The notes below the pieces were generated by a model, which did not search any database, was not told where the DNA came from, and worked only from the letters and a program-made list of their open reading frames with translations. Source: an uncultured Stenotrophomonas sp. (lineage in GTDB: Bacteria; Pseudomonadota; Gammaproteobacteria; Xanthomonadales; Xanthomonadaceae). Taken from it: a DNA stretch of 64,000 nt. Shown piece after piece: positions 32,177-40,946 of the stretch. Position numbers and translations under genes: made by a program. The stretch lies in contig NZ_CAMFIA010000012.1 in NCBI RefSeq assembly GCF_945952405.1, positions 49,360-113,359 of the forward strand, written 5' to 3'. Positions within the stretch are counted from its first letter, which is position 1. Each line of letters starts with the position of its first letter.

Positions 32177-33166
32177 TTAGAACCTCAGCTTGGCGACAGC
32201 GTCGGCATCGCCTTCCGCGTTCAGGTGCGCGTAGTACTTCTCAGTAGTCGCGTAATCCGCGTGACCGGCAAGGATCTGTACGCGGCGTAGAGGTACACCT
32301 GCAATGACCATGTGCGCGCAGAAAGTGTGTCTCAGGCGGTGAAGACTGCCGCCAATGCCCGCGGCTTTAGCATCAGAAGAGAACCAGCCGCTGACAGTAT
32401 CCTTATGGATGCTTACCAATGGGTCGGGTAGATGTCGGAGTGCCCATCGGGCATAACGGTTTAGCGGGACCTCGCGCCACTTTCCCGACTTCGTCCGGCC
32501 GTTTTCACTCGCGTCTGGATTGCTTTCAATTAGAAGCCTACCGCGCACCACCGACGACTTCTCGAGGCCCATCAACTCCCCGCGGCGCAGGCCGGTGTGG
32601 GCCATGAATAGCCACAGTGGTGCCCGGGTAGGGTTTGCCCGATACAACCGGCGCATCGCCGCTCGATCGTAGAATTTTACCGCCACGCTCCGTACGCCGC
32701 GAGGCGCCTTCACGCAGGCTAGGGGGTTTACATCCAGCTCTTTCCATTCGACGCCGCGGTTGAAGGCCGCCTTGAGCCGTCGAATCTCCTTCCCCACTGT
32801 TTCCTTTGCAGCCTTGTCATCCAGTAGCCTGGAGCGTTTGTAATGCTCCACCTCGACTGGGCGGATGCCGTCGATCTGTCGATGGCCGAAGCGCGTCATG
32901 AAGCGCTTCACCTCGCTCCTTGCTTTGCAGATGGTGGTCGGATGCTCGGCCTCATACCAGGCCAGATACCACTCCAGATAGTCGCGAACCCTGGGCAAGC
33001 GCGCCAAGATCCGGACGCCATGGGTCAGTTCTGCTTCCTTTGCGGACCTAATTCTCTCCGCCTCAAGGGCATCGCACTGCCCAATGGACCTGCGAAAGCG
33101 GCCGTTGCTCTCAGTCCAGTCGATGTAGGCTCGCGTTCCTCTCCAGTACAGTCGCACCGTCGCCAT
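32177..33166 (-). CDS. Tyrosine recombinase, integrase A
   Basis: 329 residues from ATG 33166 (AAGGTG upstream; a GTG at 33211 is an alternative that adds 15 residues). The N-terminal arm-binding and SAM-like domains (VRDYLEWYLAWYEAEHPTTI) precede a full catalytic set: Arg in HTGLRRGELMGL, Lys in TKSGKWREVP, His and Arg in LHRLRHTF, His in LAGHADYATT and the Tyr nucleophile in EKYYAHL. It lies directly after integrase B on the same strand with a gap of only 12-57 bases, so both are probably on one transcript. Confidence 0.93.
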   Translation of the reverse strand: MATVRLYWRGTRAYIDWTESNGRFRRSIGQCDALEAERIRSAKEAELTHGVRILARLPRVRDYLEWYLAWYEAEHPTTICKARSEVKRFMTRFGHRQIDGIRPVEVEHYKRSRLLDDKAAKETVGKEIRRLKAAFNRGVEWKELDVNPLACVKAPRGVRSVAVKFYDRAAMRRLYRANPTRAPLWLFMAHTGLRRGELMGLEKSSVVRGRLLIESNPDASENGRTKSGKWREVPLNRYARWALRHLPDPLVSIHKDTVSGWFSSDAKAAGIGGSLHRLRHTFCAHMVIAGVPLRRVQILAGHADYATTEKYYAHLNAEGDADAVAKLRF

Positions 33167-33223
33167 TCCGGTCACCTTGAGTAGGGCATGCCTTGCGGTC
33201 CACATGGTCACCCTAGGAGCGCT

Positions 33224-34198
33224 CTACCCCAACTGGCGAGCGATCTCAGAAGCGGGCTCGTGGTAATAGATCATCAAAGACTTGAGATCTCGATGTCCGA
33301 TGATTCGAGCCAACTGCAGGATGTCTAACTTTTTCGAGAGCCTCCAGATGGCCTCGGCACGGCTATCGTGGAAGTGCACCTCTCGATGTCCGGTCGAATC
33401 GCGGACTTTTCGCCAGAGTGCATCACGCACGGCAGACTTGAGCTGGAAGACGGACCCGAAGCCAAGGGGAAGCGTTCTCAGAATCTCGCAGGCCCGTCGG
33501 CTAAGCGGTACATCCCTCGCGTCGCCGTTCTTGGTTTTGGGTAAGTGAACGTACTGCTCGGACAGATGCACGTTCGGCCAAGTCAGTGACAGGATCTCCC
33601 CTGATCGCATGGCTGTCTCCAAGGCGAGCAGGAAAGCCAAGCCCGTCCGCTGGGTGGCCGTCTCCGCTGACAGACCCTTCTCGAGACCGAATGCCGCAAT
33701 AAGGTCGGCTTCCTCACTTGGAGATACGCGTCGCGCGCGGCCTTTAGGCTGTTGCGGCCACCGAACGTCCGACATTGGGTTCTGCTTGATCCATTTCCAT
33801 TCCCGACGTGCGGTTTCGAATACGGACCGCATCAGGTTCATTTCGCGAGCGACCGTCCCAGGCTTGACCTGCTTAAGCCTTCCATCTCGCCAAGTGATGA
33901 TGTCCGAGCTGTCGATTGCCGCAATGCGGCGGTCCAGAAGCGGCAGAGATCTCTCCCAAGAAGCGATGCGCACCGATTCCCACCGTTCGCCCGCTCGCTT
34001 GGGCGCCTCTTCCTTGACGTAGCGGCGCATAGCTTCGCGCAGCGACTTATCTGGCAGTTTCCCGCCACGCAGCTCAGCCTCGCGCTCAAGAGCCCACTTC
34101 GCGGCTTCTTGCTTTGTGTGCTTAGTAGTGGAGTCGCGAACGCCCGCCACGTACACCTGCACGCGCCACTTGTTCCCTGATCGTTGGATGCTGGCCAT
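33224..34198 (-). CDS. Tyrosine recombinase, integrase B (attachment-site proximal)
   Basis: 324 residues. N-terminus IQRSGNKWRVQVYVAGVRDS is a typical arm-binding fold. The catalytic set is Arg in ETAMRSGEILSL, Lys in LPKTKNGDARDVPL, His and Arg in HFHDSRAEAIW, His in IIGHRDLKSL and Tyr in MIYYHE. It is the recombinase closest to the tRNA-Leu gene and therefore the best candidate for the enzyme that inserted the prophage. It is only distantly like integrase A (different spacing and motifs), so the two are not a recent duplication. A -10-like TATGAT ends six bases before its ATG. Confidence 0.94.
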   Translation of the reverse strand: MASIQRSGNKWRVQVYVAGVRDSTTKHTKQEAAKWALEREAELRGGKLPDKSLREAMRRYVKEEAPKRAGERWESVRIASWERSLPLLDRRIAAIDSSDIITWRDGRLKQVKPGTVAREMNLMRSVFETARREWKWIKQNPMSDVRWPQQPKGRARRVSPSEEADLIAAFGLEKGLSAETATQRTGLAFLLALETAMRSGEILSLTWPNVHLSEQYVHLPKTKNGDARDVPLSRRACEILRTLPLGFGSVFQLKSAVRDALWRKVRDSTGHREVHFHDSRAEAIWRLSKKLDILQLARIIGHRDLKSLMIYYHEPASEIARQLG

Positions 34199-34204
34199 GG
34201 CCGC

Positions 34205-34210
34205 ATCATA
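34205..34210 (-). promoter_or_regulatory. Candidate -10 box of integrase B, leaderless start
   Basis: TATGAT on the complement, six bases before the integrase B start codon. No good -35 was found at 16-18 bases, so an activator would be needed. Confidence 0.35.
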
Positions 34211-34352
34211 TGGGGAATTTTTGGGGAGAGCAGCCGGGCAACTCCGGGCAAATCGTGGTGATCGCGGAAATTCGGATCACCCTAAGTGCCTGATTTCGTG
34301 CCGAATCGGGGTGAATCGTGGCGAACACGTTGGCTCCCCAAAACATGCGATG
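34211..34352. other. Attachment region between integrase B and tRNA-Leu
   Basis: This non-coding stretch has repeated motifs of the type ATCGTGGTGATCG, GGGGTGAATCGTGG and TCGGATCACC that could be integrase arm sites. The recombination core is expected to lie in the 3' end of the adjoining tRNA gene (34351 and up). Confidence 0.5.
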
Positions 34353-34437
34353 GTGCCCGGAGCCGGAATCGAACCGGCATGGGGTTGCCCCCGGCGGATT
34401 TTAAGTCCGATGCGTCTACCAGTTTCGCCATCCGGGC
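34351..34437 (-). tRNA. tRNA-Leu (anticodon TAA)
   Basis: The complement reads GCCCGGATGGCGAAACTGGT, a D loop with GGTAGACGCA, an anticodon loop CTTAAAA giving anticodon TAA, a long variable arm of the class II type (CCGGGGGCAACCCC region), the T arm GGTTCGATTCC, an acceptor stem CCGGGC and encoded CCA at 34351-34353. The prophage integrase genes lie just beyond its 3' end. Confidence 0.95.
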
Positions 34438-34568
34438 CTGCAGCGCGGCGCCGATTGTAGCCCACCCGCAGCGCGCCGAAGGCGCCGCATGGAATCGGCT
34501 ACGTGCTTAACTGTTGTCCCTGTTCATGTCATAGTCCCAGCCATCGTTCCCAGGGGGGGAGCCATCCG

Positions 34569-35003
34569 ATGTCGCTACACGCGATTGCCTATGCCAGTGA
34601 GGCCCGTGCCGATCTGCAGACAACCGATCTTGATCGCCTGCTGGCTGATGCCACGGCCTTCAACCGTGTGGCTGGCGTCACCGGCGTGCTGATGTTCGAC
34701 GGCAGCCGCTTCCTGCAATACCTGGAAGGTCCCGAGGATGGCATCGATTCGGTGTTCCAGCGCATCCTCAATGCGCGCAGCCACGGCCAGGTGAAGGTGC
34801 TGTGCCGCGCACCGGTGGCGCAGCGGAATTTCCCGCGCTGGTCGATGGGGACGCGGCGGATCGAAGCGGACCTGCTGGCCCCGATCGTCAATGCGGCATG
34901 GCCGGGTTTCCTGCTCGGCAGCGGCGGCTTCGATTGCCTGCTGCAGGCCTGGACCGGTGCCGATGGCGAGCTGGAACCGGCCGCGGTCGCGCTGGGCTCC
35001 TGA
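34569..35003 (+). CDS. BLUF-domain blue-light sensor protein (host)
   Basis: 144 residues from ATG 34569, preceded by a GGGGGGAG ribosome binding site. One BLUF domain: Tyr in HAIAYASEA (residue 8), Asn in FNRVAGVTGVLMFDG, Gln in FLQYLEGP and the Trp-x-Met in RWSM are all present, so flavin binding and the normal blue-light reaction are expected. A C-terminal helical part of some 45 residues follows without an output domain, so it must act through a partner protein. It is the first host gene across the attachment site and is paralogous (roughly a third identical by eye) to the prophage gene at 27172. Confidence 0.9.
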   Translation: MSLHAIAYASEARADLQTTDLDRLLADATAFNRVAGVTGVLMFDGSRFLQYLEGPEDGIDSVFQRILNARSHGQVKVLCRAPVAQRNFPRWSMGTRRIEADLLAPIVNAAWPGFLLGSGGFDCLLQAWTGADGELEPAAVALGS

Positions 35004-35145
35004 GCCTGCCTTGGCGACGGGGCGCCGGGACCGTTAGGCTGTAGCCTTTCTGGCGCGGGTTTCCCGGAGTGCTACAGCGAATGAGTGGGTGGGCCGAAGC
35101 CATGCCGGTGCGCATGCGATTGCATCCGATGCGCGGGACGTGCCG

Positions 35146-36432
35146 ATGAGCGCGCCGATCGCGGCGGCGGCAACGCCGCGTTTCGCGGTGATCGGGCTGG
35201 GCTATGTCGGGCTGCCGCTGGCGGTGGCCTTCGGCAGGCACTGGCCGACCCTGGGTTTCGACATCGATGCCGGCCGCATCGCCGAGCTGCGCAGCGGCCA
35301 GGACCACACGCTGGAAATGGAAGCCGACGAGCTGGCGGAAGCCCGGCAGCTGCAGTACGGCTGCGATCCGGCTCTTCTTGATGGATGCAACGTCTACATC
35401 GTCACCGTGCCGACCCCGATCGATGCCTACGAGCAGCCTGATCTGGAGCCATTGCGCTCTGCCAGCCGGCTGATCGCCCGCCACCTGCGTGCCGGTGACC
35501 TGGTGATCTACGAATCCACGGTGTACCCGGGAACCACCGAGGAAGTCTGCGTGCCGCTGCTGGAGCAGGGCTCCGGCCTGCGTTTCAACGAGGACTTCTA
35601 CTGCGGCTACAGCCCGGAGCGGGTCAGTCCCGGCGACCGCCAGCGGCGCCTGGCCGACATCCGCAAGATCACCTCCGGCTCGACAGCGGAAGTGGCCGCG
35701 GTGATCGATGGCCTCTACCAGCGCATCATCGCCGCCGGCACCTTCCCGGCGCCGTCGATGCGCGTGGCCGAAGCGGCCAAGGTGGTCGAGAACATCCAGC
35801 GCGACGTCAACATCGCGCTGGTCAACGAGCTGGCGCTGATCTTCGACCGGCTCGGCATCGATACCCAGGATGTGCTGGATGCGGCCGGCAGCAAATGGAA
35901 TTTCCTGCCGTTCCGGCCGGGCCTGGTCGGTGGCCACTGCATCGGCGTGGACCCGTACTACCTGCTGCACAAGTCCGAGAGCGTCGGCTACCACCCGGAC
36001 CTGATCCACACCGCGCGGCAGGTCAACAACCGCGTCGGCGAGCATGTGGCGGCGCGGGTGCTGGCGATGCTGGCCGAGCGTGGCCGTACACCGGCGGCCT
36101 CCCGCATCCTGGTGCTGGGCGTGACCTTCAAGGAGGACTGCCCGGACCTGCGCAACAGCCGTGCGCTGGAACTGGCGCAGCGCCTGCGCGATGCCGGCGC
36201 ACGGGTTGAGGTCAGTGATCCCTGGGTGGGCCCGGCAGCCCTGGCGGAGGCGGGGCTGCAGTGGCTGGCCGAACCGGTGCCCGCTGGCTATGACGCGGTG
36301 GTGCTGGCCGTGGCGCACGCAAGGTTCAAGGCGATGGACGAAGCCGGTATCCGCGAGCTGCTGGCCCCGGGTGGGCTGGTCTACGACGTGAAATCGGCCT
36401 GGCCACGCAACGTGGTCGATGCCCGCTTGTAA
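35146..36432 (+). CDS. UDP-N-acetyl sugar 6-dehydrogenase (WbpO/TviB type)
   Basis: 428 residues from ATG 35146. The N-terminal Rossmann motif is FAVIGLGYVGLPLAVAF. TVPTPIDAYEQPDLEPL, IYESTVYPGTTEE and YCGYSPERVSPGD match the family, and GLVGGHCIGVDPYYL contains the catalytic Cys. The FKEDCPDLRNSR motif in the C-terminal domain is present. It oxidises a UDP-HexNAc at C6 to the uronic acid for surface polysaccharide synthesis. An uncoupled single gene here; no glycosyltransferases lie near. Substrate (GlcNAc or GalNAc) cannot be decided. Confidence 0.88.
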   Translation: MSAPIAAAATPRFAVIGLGYVGLPLAVAFGRHWPTLGFDIDAGRIAELRSGQDHTLEMEADELAEARQLQYGCDPALLDGCNVYIVTVPTPIDAYEQPDLEPLRSASRLIARHLRAGDLVIYESTVYPGTTEEVCVPLLEQGSGLRFNEDFYCGYSPERVSPGDRQRRLADIRKITSGSTAEVAAVIDGLYQRIIAAGTFPAPSMRVAEAAKVVENIQRDVNIALVNELALIFDRLGIDTQDVLDAAGSKWNFLPFRPGLVGGHCIGVDPYYLLHKSESVGYHPDLIHTARQVNNRVGEHVAARVLAMLAERGRTPAASRILVLGVTFKEDCPDLRNSRALELAQRLRDAGARVEVSDPWVGPAALAEAGLQWLAEPVPAGYDAVVLAVAHARFKAMDEAGIRELLAPGGLVYDVKSAWPRNVVDARL

Positions 36433-36487
36433 GCCTGGCGAGCGGGCGGCGCGGTAGACTCGGGGGCAGTTGCAACCGAGGAAAGCC

Positions 36488-38110
36488 ATGCACCGGTATA
36501 TCGTCTACCTGCTCGCCATCCTGATGTTCCCGATATGCCTGTGGCTGGCCTTCATATGGCCGGCCTGGTACTGGGGCGTCGGCCTGACCGCCGCGATGGT
36601 GGCGCTGGGGACCTGGGACCTGCTGCAGAAGCGCAGCACGCTGCGCCGCAACTATCCGGTGATGGCGCACTTCCGCTACGGCCTGGAATCGATCGGCCCG
36701 GAGATCCGCCAGTACTTCGTACAGAGCGATCTGGAAGACGTGCCGTTCTCGCGCCAGCAGCGTGCGCTGATCTACCAGCGTGCCAAGAACGAAATGGACA
36801 CGGTGCCGTTCGGAACCCTGCGCAGCACCTATGCGGTGGACTACGAGTGGATCAACCATTCGCTGGCGCCCACCGCCATCGCCAAGCACGATTTCCGCGT
36901 GCTGATCGGCCCGACCTGCGCCAAGCCCTATTCGGCCAGCGTGTTCAACATTTCGGCGATGAGTTTCGGCTCGTTGTCGGCCAACGCGATCCGCGCCCTG
37001 AACGAGGGCGCGCGACGCGGCGGTTTCTACCACGACACCGGCGAAGGCTCGATCTCGCCGTATCACCGCGAGATGGGCGGTGACCTGGTGTGGGAGATCG
37101 GCTCGGGCTACTTCGGTTGCCGTGACGAGAAGGGCGGCTTCAGCGAAGAGCGCTTCGTTGCCAATGCCACCCATGACCAGGTCAAGATGATCGAGATCAA
37201 GCTGTCGCAGGGCGCCAAGCCCGGTCACGGCGGTGTGCTGCCGGCACCGAAGGTGACGGCCGAGATCTCGGTGACCCGTGGCGTTCCGATGGGTGTGGAC
37301 TGCGTGTCGCCGTCGCGCCACTCGGCCTTCTCGACGCCGGTCGAACTGCTGCAGTTCGTGGCCCGCCTGCGCGAGCTGTCCGGCGGCAAGCCGGTCGGCT
37401 TCAAGCTGGCCATCGGCCACCCGTGGGAATGGTTCGGCATCGCCAAGGCGATGCAGGAAACCGGGCTGCTGCCGGACTTCATCGTGGTCGATGGCGCCGA
37501 AGGCGGCACCGGCGCGGCACCGGCCGAATTCGTCGACCACGTCGGCGTGCCGATGCACGAAGCGCTGCTGCTGGTGCACAACACCCTGGTCGGCCTCGAC
37601 CTGCGCGAGCGCATCCGCATTGGTGCGGCCGGCAAGATCACCAGTGCATTCGACATCGCGCGCACCATCGCGCTGGGCGCCGACTGGTGCAATGCCGGGC
37701 GTGGCTTCATGTTCGCGCTGGGCTGCATCCAGTCGTTGAGCTGCCATACCGACAAGTGCCCGACCGGCATCGCCACCCAGGACCCGGCGCGCTGGAAGCA
37801 CCTGGATGCGCCGGACAAGGCCACCCGTGTGCACAGCTTCCACGAACACACGCTGCACGCGCTGAAGGAGCTGCTGTGCGCCGCCGGCCTGAACGATCCG
37901 GCCGAGCTGGGGCCCGAGCACATCCTGCGCCGGGTCTCGCCGGTGGAGATCCGCTCACTGGCCTCGCTGTACCGTTACCTGGAACCGGGTGAGCTGTTGC
38001 ACAAGGTGCCGGACCATGCCGTGTTCCATGCATTCTGGGCCGATGCGCGCAGCGACTCGTTCCAGCCGCCGCCGAAGATCCAGGCACTGCGCGCCAGCAA
38101 GTCGCGATGA
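36488..38110 (+). CDS. Membrane-anchored FMN-binding glutamate synthase-like protein
   Basis: 540 residues. Two N-terminal hydrophobic helices (about 4-19 and 22-42) are followed by a glutamate synthase alpha-subunit-like FMN barrel: NISAMSFGSLSANAIRAL, DTGEGSISPYHREMGGDLVW, GAKPGHGGVLPAPKVT, VDGAEGGTGAAPAEF and the CHTDKCPTGIATQDP cluster whose Cys residues fit an iron-sulfur site. The glutamine amidotransferase domain is missing, so it is not a normal GltB. The physiological reaction of this stand-alone family is not known. It has its own AGGAAAG ribosome binding site. Confidence 0.88.
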   Translation: MHRYIVYLLAILMFPICLWLAFIWPAWYWGVGLTAAMVALGTWDLLQKRSTLRRNYPVMAHFRYGLESIGPEIRQYFVQSDLEDVPFSRQQRALIYQRAKNEMDTVPFGTLRSTYAVDYEWINHSLAPTAIAKHDFRVLIGPTCAKPYSASVFNISAMSFGSLSANAIRALNEGARRGGFYHDTGEGSISPYHREMGGDLVWEIGSGYFGCRDEKGGFSEERFVANATHDQVKMIEIKLSQGAKPGHGGVLPAPKVTAEISVTRGVPMGVDCVSPSRHSAFSTPVELLQFVARLRELSGGKPVGFKLAIGHPWEWFGIAKAMQETGLLPDFIVVDGAEGGTGAAPAEFVDHVGVPMHEALLLVHNTLVGLDLRERIRIGAAGKITSAFDIARTIALGADWCNAGRGFMFALGCIQSLSCHTDKCPTGIATQDPARWKHLDAPDKATRVHSFHEHTLHALKELLCAAGLNDPAELGPEHILRRVSPVEIRSLASLYRYLEPGELLHKVPDHAVFHAFWADARSDSFQPPPKIQALRASKSR

Positions 38111-38215
38111 CAGGTTCGTCGCGTCGCGCCATGCCCAACTGCCCTGCGGGCTGGCATCGTGACGCCGGAATCAACAACCGCCGGGCATGGGCCTGGCGCT
38201 ACACGGAGGTGGGAG

Positions 38216-38677
38216 ATGCAGTTCAGGACCGGCACCCTGGATGATGTGGCCACGCTGTGGGCCCTGCGCACGCGCTGTGTGCGCGAGACCTGCAGCAGCC
38301 ATTACGCTGCGGAGGTCATCGCGCCGTGGTCGGCGTCGCCGCCGCCGGCGCAGTACGCGCGCTTGCTCGAGCAGGGCGGTTGCGTGGTGGCCGAGGACGG
38401 GGAGGGCGCATTGCTCGGTTTCGGCGTGTTCGACCGCGACGCCAATGAAGTCGATGCGTTGTTCGTCGATCCGGATCGTGGTGGCAGGGGGATCGGCCAG
38501 GCCCTGATGCAGCGCCTGCTGGCGATGGCCGACCGCACGCGCGACGTGGTGCTGTCAGCCTCGCTCAATGCCGTGCCGTTCTATCAACGGCAGGGCTTCA
38601 GCAGCGTGCGCGAAGAGCTCTATCCGCATCCCAGCGGCGTGGCGCTGGCCTCGGTGACCATGCGCAGGCCGTGGTGA
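38216..38677 (+). CDS. GNAT-family N-acetyltransferase
   Basis: 153 residues from ATG 38216 with GGAGGTGGGAG upstream. FRTGTLDDVATLWALRTRCV is a typical GNAT start, and ALFVDPDRGGRGIGQALMQR carries the acetyl-CoA pyrophosphate-binding motif (R/Q-x-x-G-x-G/A). The final NAVPFYQRQGFSSVREE stretch is the usual C-terminal part. Substrate unknown. Followed by a dispersed inverted-repeat element at 38684. Confidence 0.85.
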   Translation: MQFRTGTLDDVATLWALRTRCVRETCSSHYAAEVIAPWSASPPPAQYARLLEQGGCVVAEDGEGALLGFGVFDRDANEVDALFVDPDRGGRGIGQALMQRLLAMADRTRDVVLSASLNAVPFYQRQGFSSVREELYPHPSGVALASVTMRRPW

Positions 38678-38683
38678 AGGTTG

Positions 38684-38750
38684 TAGAGCCGTGCCCATGC
38701 TCGGCTGCGCCTGGCATCTGCGGAAACTGCCGAGCATCGGCTCGGCTCTA
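38684..38750. repeat. Dispersed GTAG-type inverted-repeat pair
   Basis: TAGAGCC (38684-38690) and GGCTCTA (38744-38750) bound two GC-rich hairpins. The GTAGAGCCG start is typical of the REP-like elements (SMAG family) abundant in S. maltophilia genomes. Confidence 0.7.
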
Positions 38751-38761
38751 CTGAGCCGGCT

Positions 38762-40009
38762 TCACCGCCCGGCCAACCACGCGATGGCGCCTTCCGCGGC
38801 GCGCAGGCCGCTGGCATAGCAGGCAGTCAACAGGTAGCCGCCGGTGGGCGCTTCCCAGTCCAGCATCTCGCCGGCACAGAACACGCCGGGCAGGGCGCGC
38901 AGCATCAGGCCTTCATCCAGCGCCTGCAGTCGCACGCCACCGGCGGTGCTGATCACCTCGGCCATCGGCCGTGGGCGCAGCAGTCGCAACGGCAGGCGCT
39001 TGAGCGTGGCGGCCACCGCTGGCAGGTCGTTGCCGGCCTCCCTGCCGAGAATCTCGAACACCAGTGCGGCCTTCACTGCATCAAGGCCGGCCTGGCGGCG
39101 CAGATGCTCGCCGAAGCTGCGGCCCTTGCGCGCGCGTGACAGGTCGGCCAGCAGGCGTGCTTCGTCGCGGCCCGGCACCAGGTCCAGCCACAGCATGGCG
39201 TGGCCATCACGGTTGATGGTCTCGCGCAGGTCGGCAGCCACCGCGTAGACCAGGCTGCCTTCGATGCCGTACTCGCTGGCCACGCATTCGCCCTGCAGGG
39301 AGCGCGGTTGTCCGGCCAGGTCGATCCAGTGCGCGACCACCGGTTTCAACGGTGCACCGGCATTGCGCTGGGCGAAGAACGGCGTCCAGTCCACGTCGAA
39401 GCCACAGTTCGCCGACTGCAGCGGCGCGATGTCCACGCCGCGCGCCTGCAGCGGCGCGACCCAGCTGCCGTCACTGCCCAGCTGCGGCCAGCTGCCCCCG
39501 CCCATCGCCAGCACGGTGGCATCGGCACGGACGTCGATCTGCCCACCTTCGCAGGCGAAGCGCAGGCTGCCGTCGTCGTTCCAGCCGGTCCAGCGATGGT
39601 TGGCATGCAGGCGCACGCCCTGCTCCTTCAGCCGGCGCACCCAGCCGCGCAGCAGCGGGGCCGCCTTGCGATCGACCGGGAACACGCGGCCGGAGCTGCC
39701 GACGTAGGTGTCCACGCCGAAACCGGCGGCCCAGTCACGCAGCGCCTGTGCGTCGAAACCGTCCAGCCAGCGGCCCACCGCAGCGGCCTGCTCGCGGTAG
39801 CGGCTGTCGAACAGCGGCCGCGGATCGGAATGGGTGAGGTTGAGCCCGCCCTTGCCGGCGATCAGGAACTTGCGGCCGGGCGAGCCCTTGGCCTCGTACA
39901 GGTCCACTTCCAGCCCGGCGCCACGCAGGCGCTCGGCGGCGAACAGGCCGGCTGGACCGCCGCCGATGACGGCGACCCGGGCGGGCTGGGCGGCATTACG
40001 GTTTGACAT
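38762..40009 (-). CDS. NAD(P)/FAD-dependent oxidoreductase (HI0933/TIGR03862 type)
   Basis: 415 residues from the ATG at 40009. VAVIGGGPAGLFAAERLRGA is the FAD-binding motif; KFLIAGKGGLNLTHSDPRP, VFPVDRKAAPLLRGWV, ATVLAMGGGSWPQLGSDGSW and the C-terminal GVFCAGEMLDWEAPTGGYLL are hallmarks of the uncharacterised BaiN-like flavoprotein group. It starts 14 bases inside the end of the FKBP gene, so the two are an operon. Reaction unknown. Confidence 0.88.
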   Translation of the reverse strand: MSNRNAAQPARVAVIGGGPAGLFAAERLRGAGLEVDLYEAKGSPGRKFLIAGKGGLNLTHSDPRPLFDSRYREQAAAVGRWLDGFDAQALRDWAAGFGVDTYVGSSGRVFPVDRKAAPLLRGWVRRLKEQGVRLHANHRWTGWNDDGSLRFACEGGQIDVRADATVLAMGGGSWPQLGSDGSWVAPLQARGVDIAPLQSANCGFDVDWTPFFAQRNAGAPLKPVVAHWIDLAGQPRSLQGECVASEYGIEGSLVYAVAADLRETINRDGHAMLWLDLVPGRDEARLLADLSRARKGRSFGEHLRRQAGLDAVKAALVFEILGREAGNDLPAVAATLKRLPLRLLRPRPMAEVISTAGGVRLQALDEGLMLRALPGVFCAGEMLDWEAPTGGYLLTACYASGLRAAEGAIAWLAGR

Positions 40010-40430
40010 CGAGCAGCTCGACATCGAACACCAGCGAGGAACCGGCCGGAATCGGGCCGACCCGGCGGTCGCCATAGCCGTAGTCCGGCGGGATCATCAG
40101 CGTGCGCTTGCCACCGACCTTCATGCCGGCCACGCCTTCATCCCAGCCGCGGATGACCTGGCCAGCGCCGAGCGCGAAGGTGAACGGCTCGCCGCGGCTG
40201 ACCGAGCTGTCGAACGTCTTGCCGTGCTTGCTTTCGGTGCGGTTGTCGTAGATCCAGCCGGTGTAGTGCACGGTGACCTTGCTGCCGGAGACGGCTTCGG
40301 CACCGGTGCCGGGCACGGTGTCGATGCGCTCGAAGGCGGTCAGGGTGCCACCCGGCGGCGGACCGGACGGCCCGGTCGAGCAGCCGGCGGCGGCGAGGGA
40401 CAACAGCAGGGGTAGCAGCAGGCGGCGCAT
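39996..40430 (-). CDS. FKBP-type peptidyl-prolyl isomerase, lipoprotein
   Basis: 144 residues from the ATG at 40430. RRLLLPLLLSLAAAGCS is a clear lipoprotein signal with LAAAGC lipobox, so the protein is anchored in a membrane facing the periplasm. The single FKBP domain has KVTVHYTGWIYDN, GQVIRGWDEGVAGMKVGGKR and IPPDYGYGDRRVGPIPAGSS, with Tyr, Asp, Trp and Tyr of the active site present. It assists folding of exported proteins. The upstream in-frame ATG (40478) would spoil the signal and is not used. Confidence 0.92.
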   Translation of the reverse strand: MRRLLLPLLLSLAAAGCSTGPSGPPPGGTLTAFERIDTVPGTGAEAVSGSKVTVHYTGWIYDNRTESKHGKTFDSSVSRGEPFTFALGAGQVIRGWDEGVAGMKVGGKRTLMIPPDYGYGDRRVGPIPAGSSLVFDVELLDVKP

Positions 40431-40500
40431 CGGGCGTCTCCGGAAGGGCGCAGGGCGAGGGCGGCAAGGGTAGCGCATCGACGCCGGGTATCATGGCGGC

Positions 40501-40866
40501 ATGGCCAAACTCCTGCTCAATCTGCGCAATGTCGGCGACGACGAATATGCCGATGTCTGCACGCTGCTGGACCAGCACGGCATCGCCTGGTACCGCACCG
40601 AACCCAGCCCCTGGGGTATCTCCAACGGCGGCTTGTGGCTGCGCGAGGACGCCGACCATGCGCGCGCGAAGGCGCTGATGGCGGAGTACCAGGCCGAACG
40701 CGGGCCACGCATCCGTGCCGAGCGCGAGCAGGCGTTGCGCGATGGCACCGCCGAGACCTTCGGCAGCCTGTTGCGGCGGCGACCGTTGTTCGTGGTGCTG
40801 GTGCTGCTCGGAATGGCGGCCGCGGCGGCGCTGGTCCTGCTGCCGTTCATGCTGTTGCGGGGGTAG
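40501..40866 (+). CDS. DUF6164 family membrane protein
   Basis: 121 residues. The N-terminal soluble part (KLLLNLRNVGDDEYADVCTL, then WYRTEPSPWGISNGGLWLRE) is a small regulatory-looking alpha/beta domain, followed by an Arg/Glu-rich helix and a C-terminal transmembrane segment (about 95-117). This is the DUF6164 arrangement, common in Xanthomonadaceae, of unknown role. It is divergent from the FKBP-flavoprotein operon with about 70 bases between starts, so promoters for both must be in 40431-40500. Confidence 0.75.
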   Translation: MAKLLLNLRNVGDDEYADVCTLLDQHGIAWYRTEPSPWGISNGGLWLREDADHARAKALMAEYQAERGPRIRAEREQALRDGTAETFGSLLRRRPLFVVLVLLGMAAAAALVLLPFMLLRG

Positions 40867-40893
40867 GGTTCGGCAGTTTTCGACCGGCTGTGG

Positions 40894-40912
40894 ATCCACG
40901 CCATGCGTGGAT
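40894..40912. repeat. ATCCACGC-CAT-GCGTGGAT dispersed palindrome
   Basis: Perfect eight-base-pair palindrome. The same arms recur at 43515-43533 with ATG as loop. It belongs to the dispersed GTAG-type family; here it lies between two co-oriented genes. Confidence 0.7.
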
Positions 40913-40946
40913 GAACGGTAAATCTGGTCCTGGGGCGGTCTGGCGC

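Noticed and set aside
34888-36489. A 533-codon antisense frame over the sugar dehydrogenase gene
   Set aside because: The sense strand has full Rossmann and catalytic motifs; the antisense product has none and no ribosome binding site.
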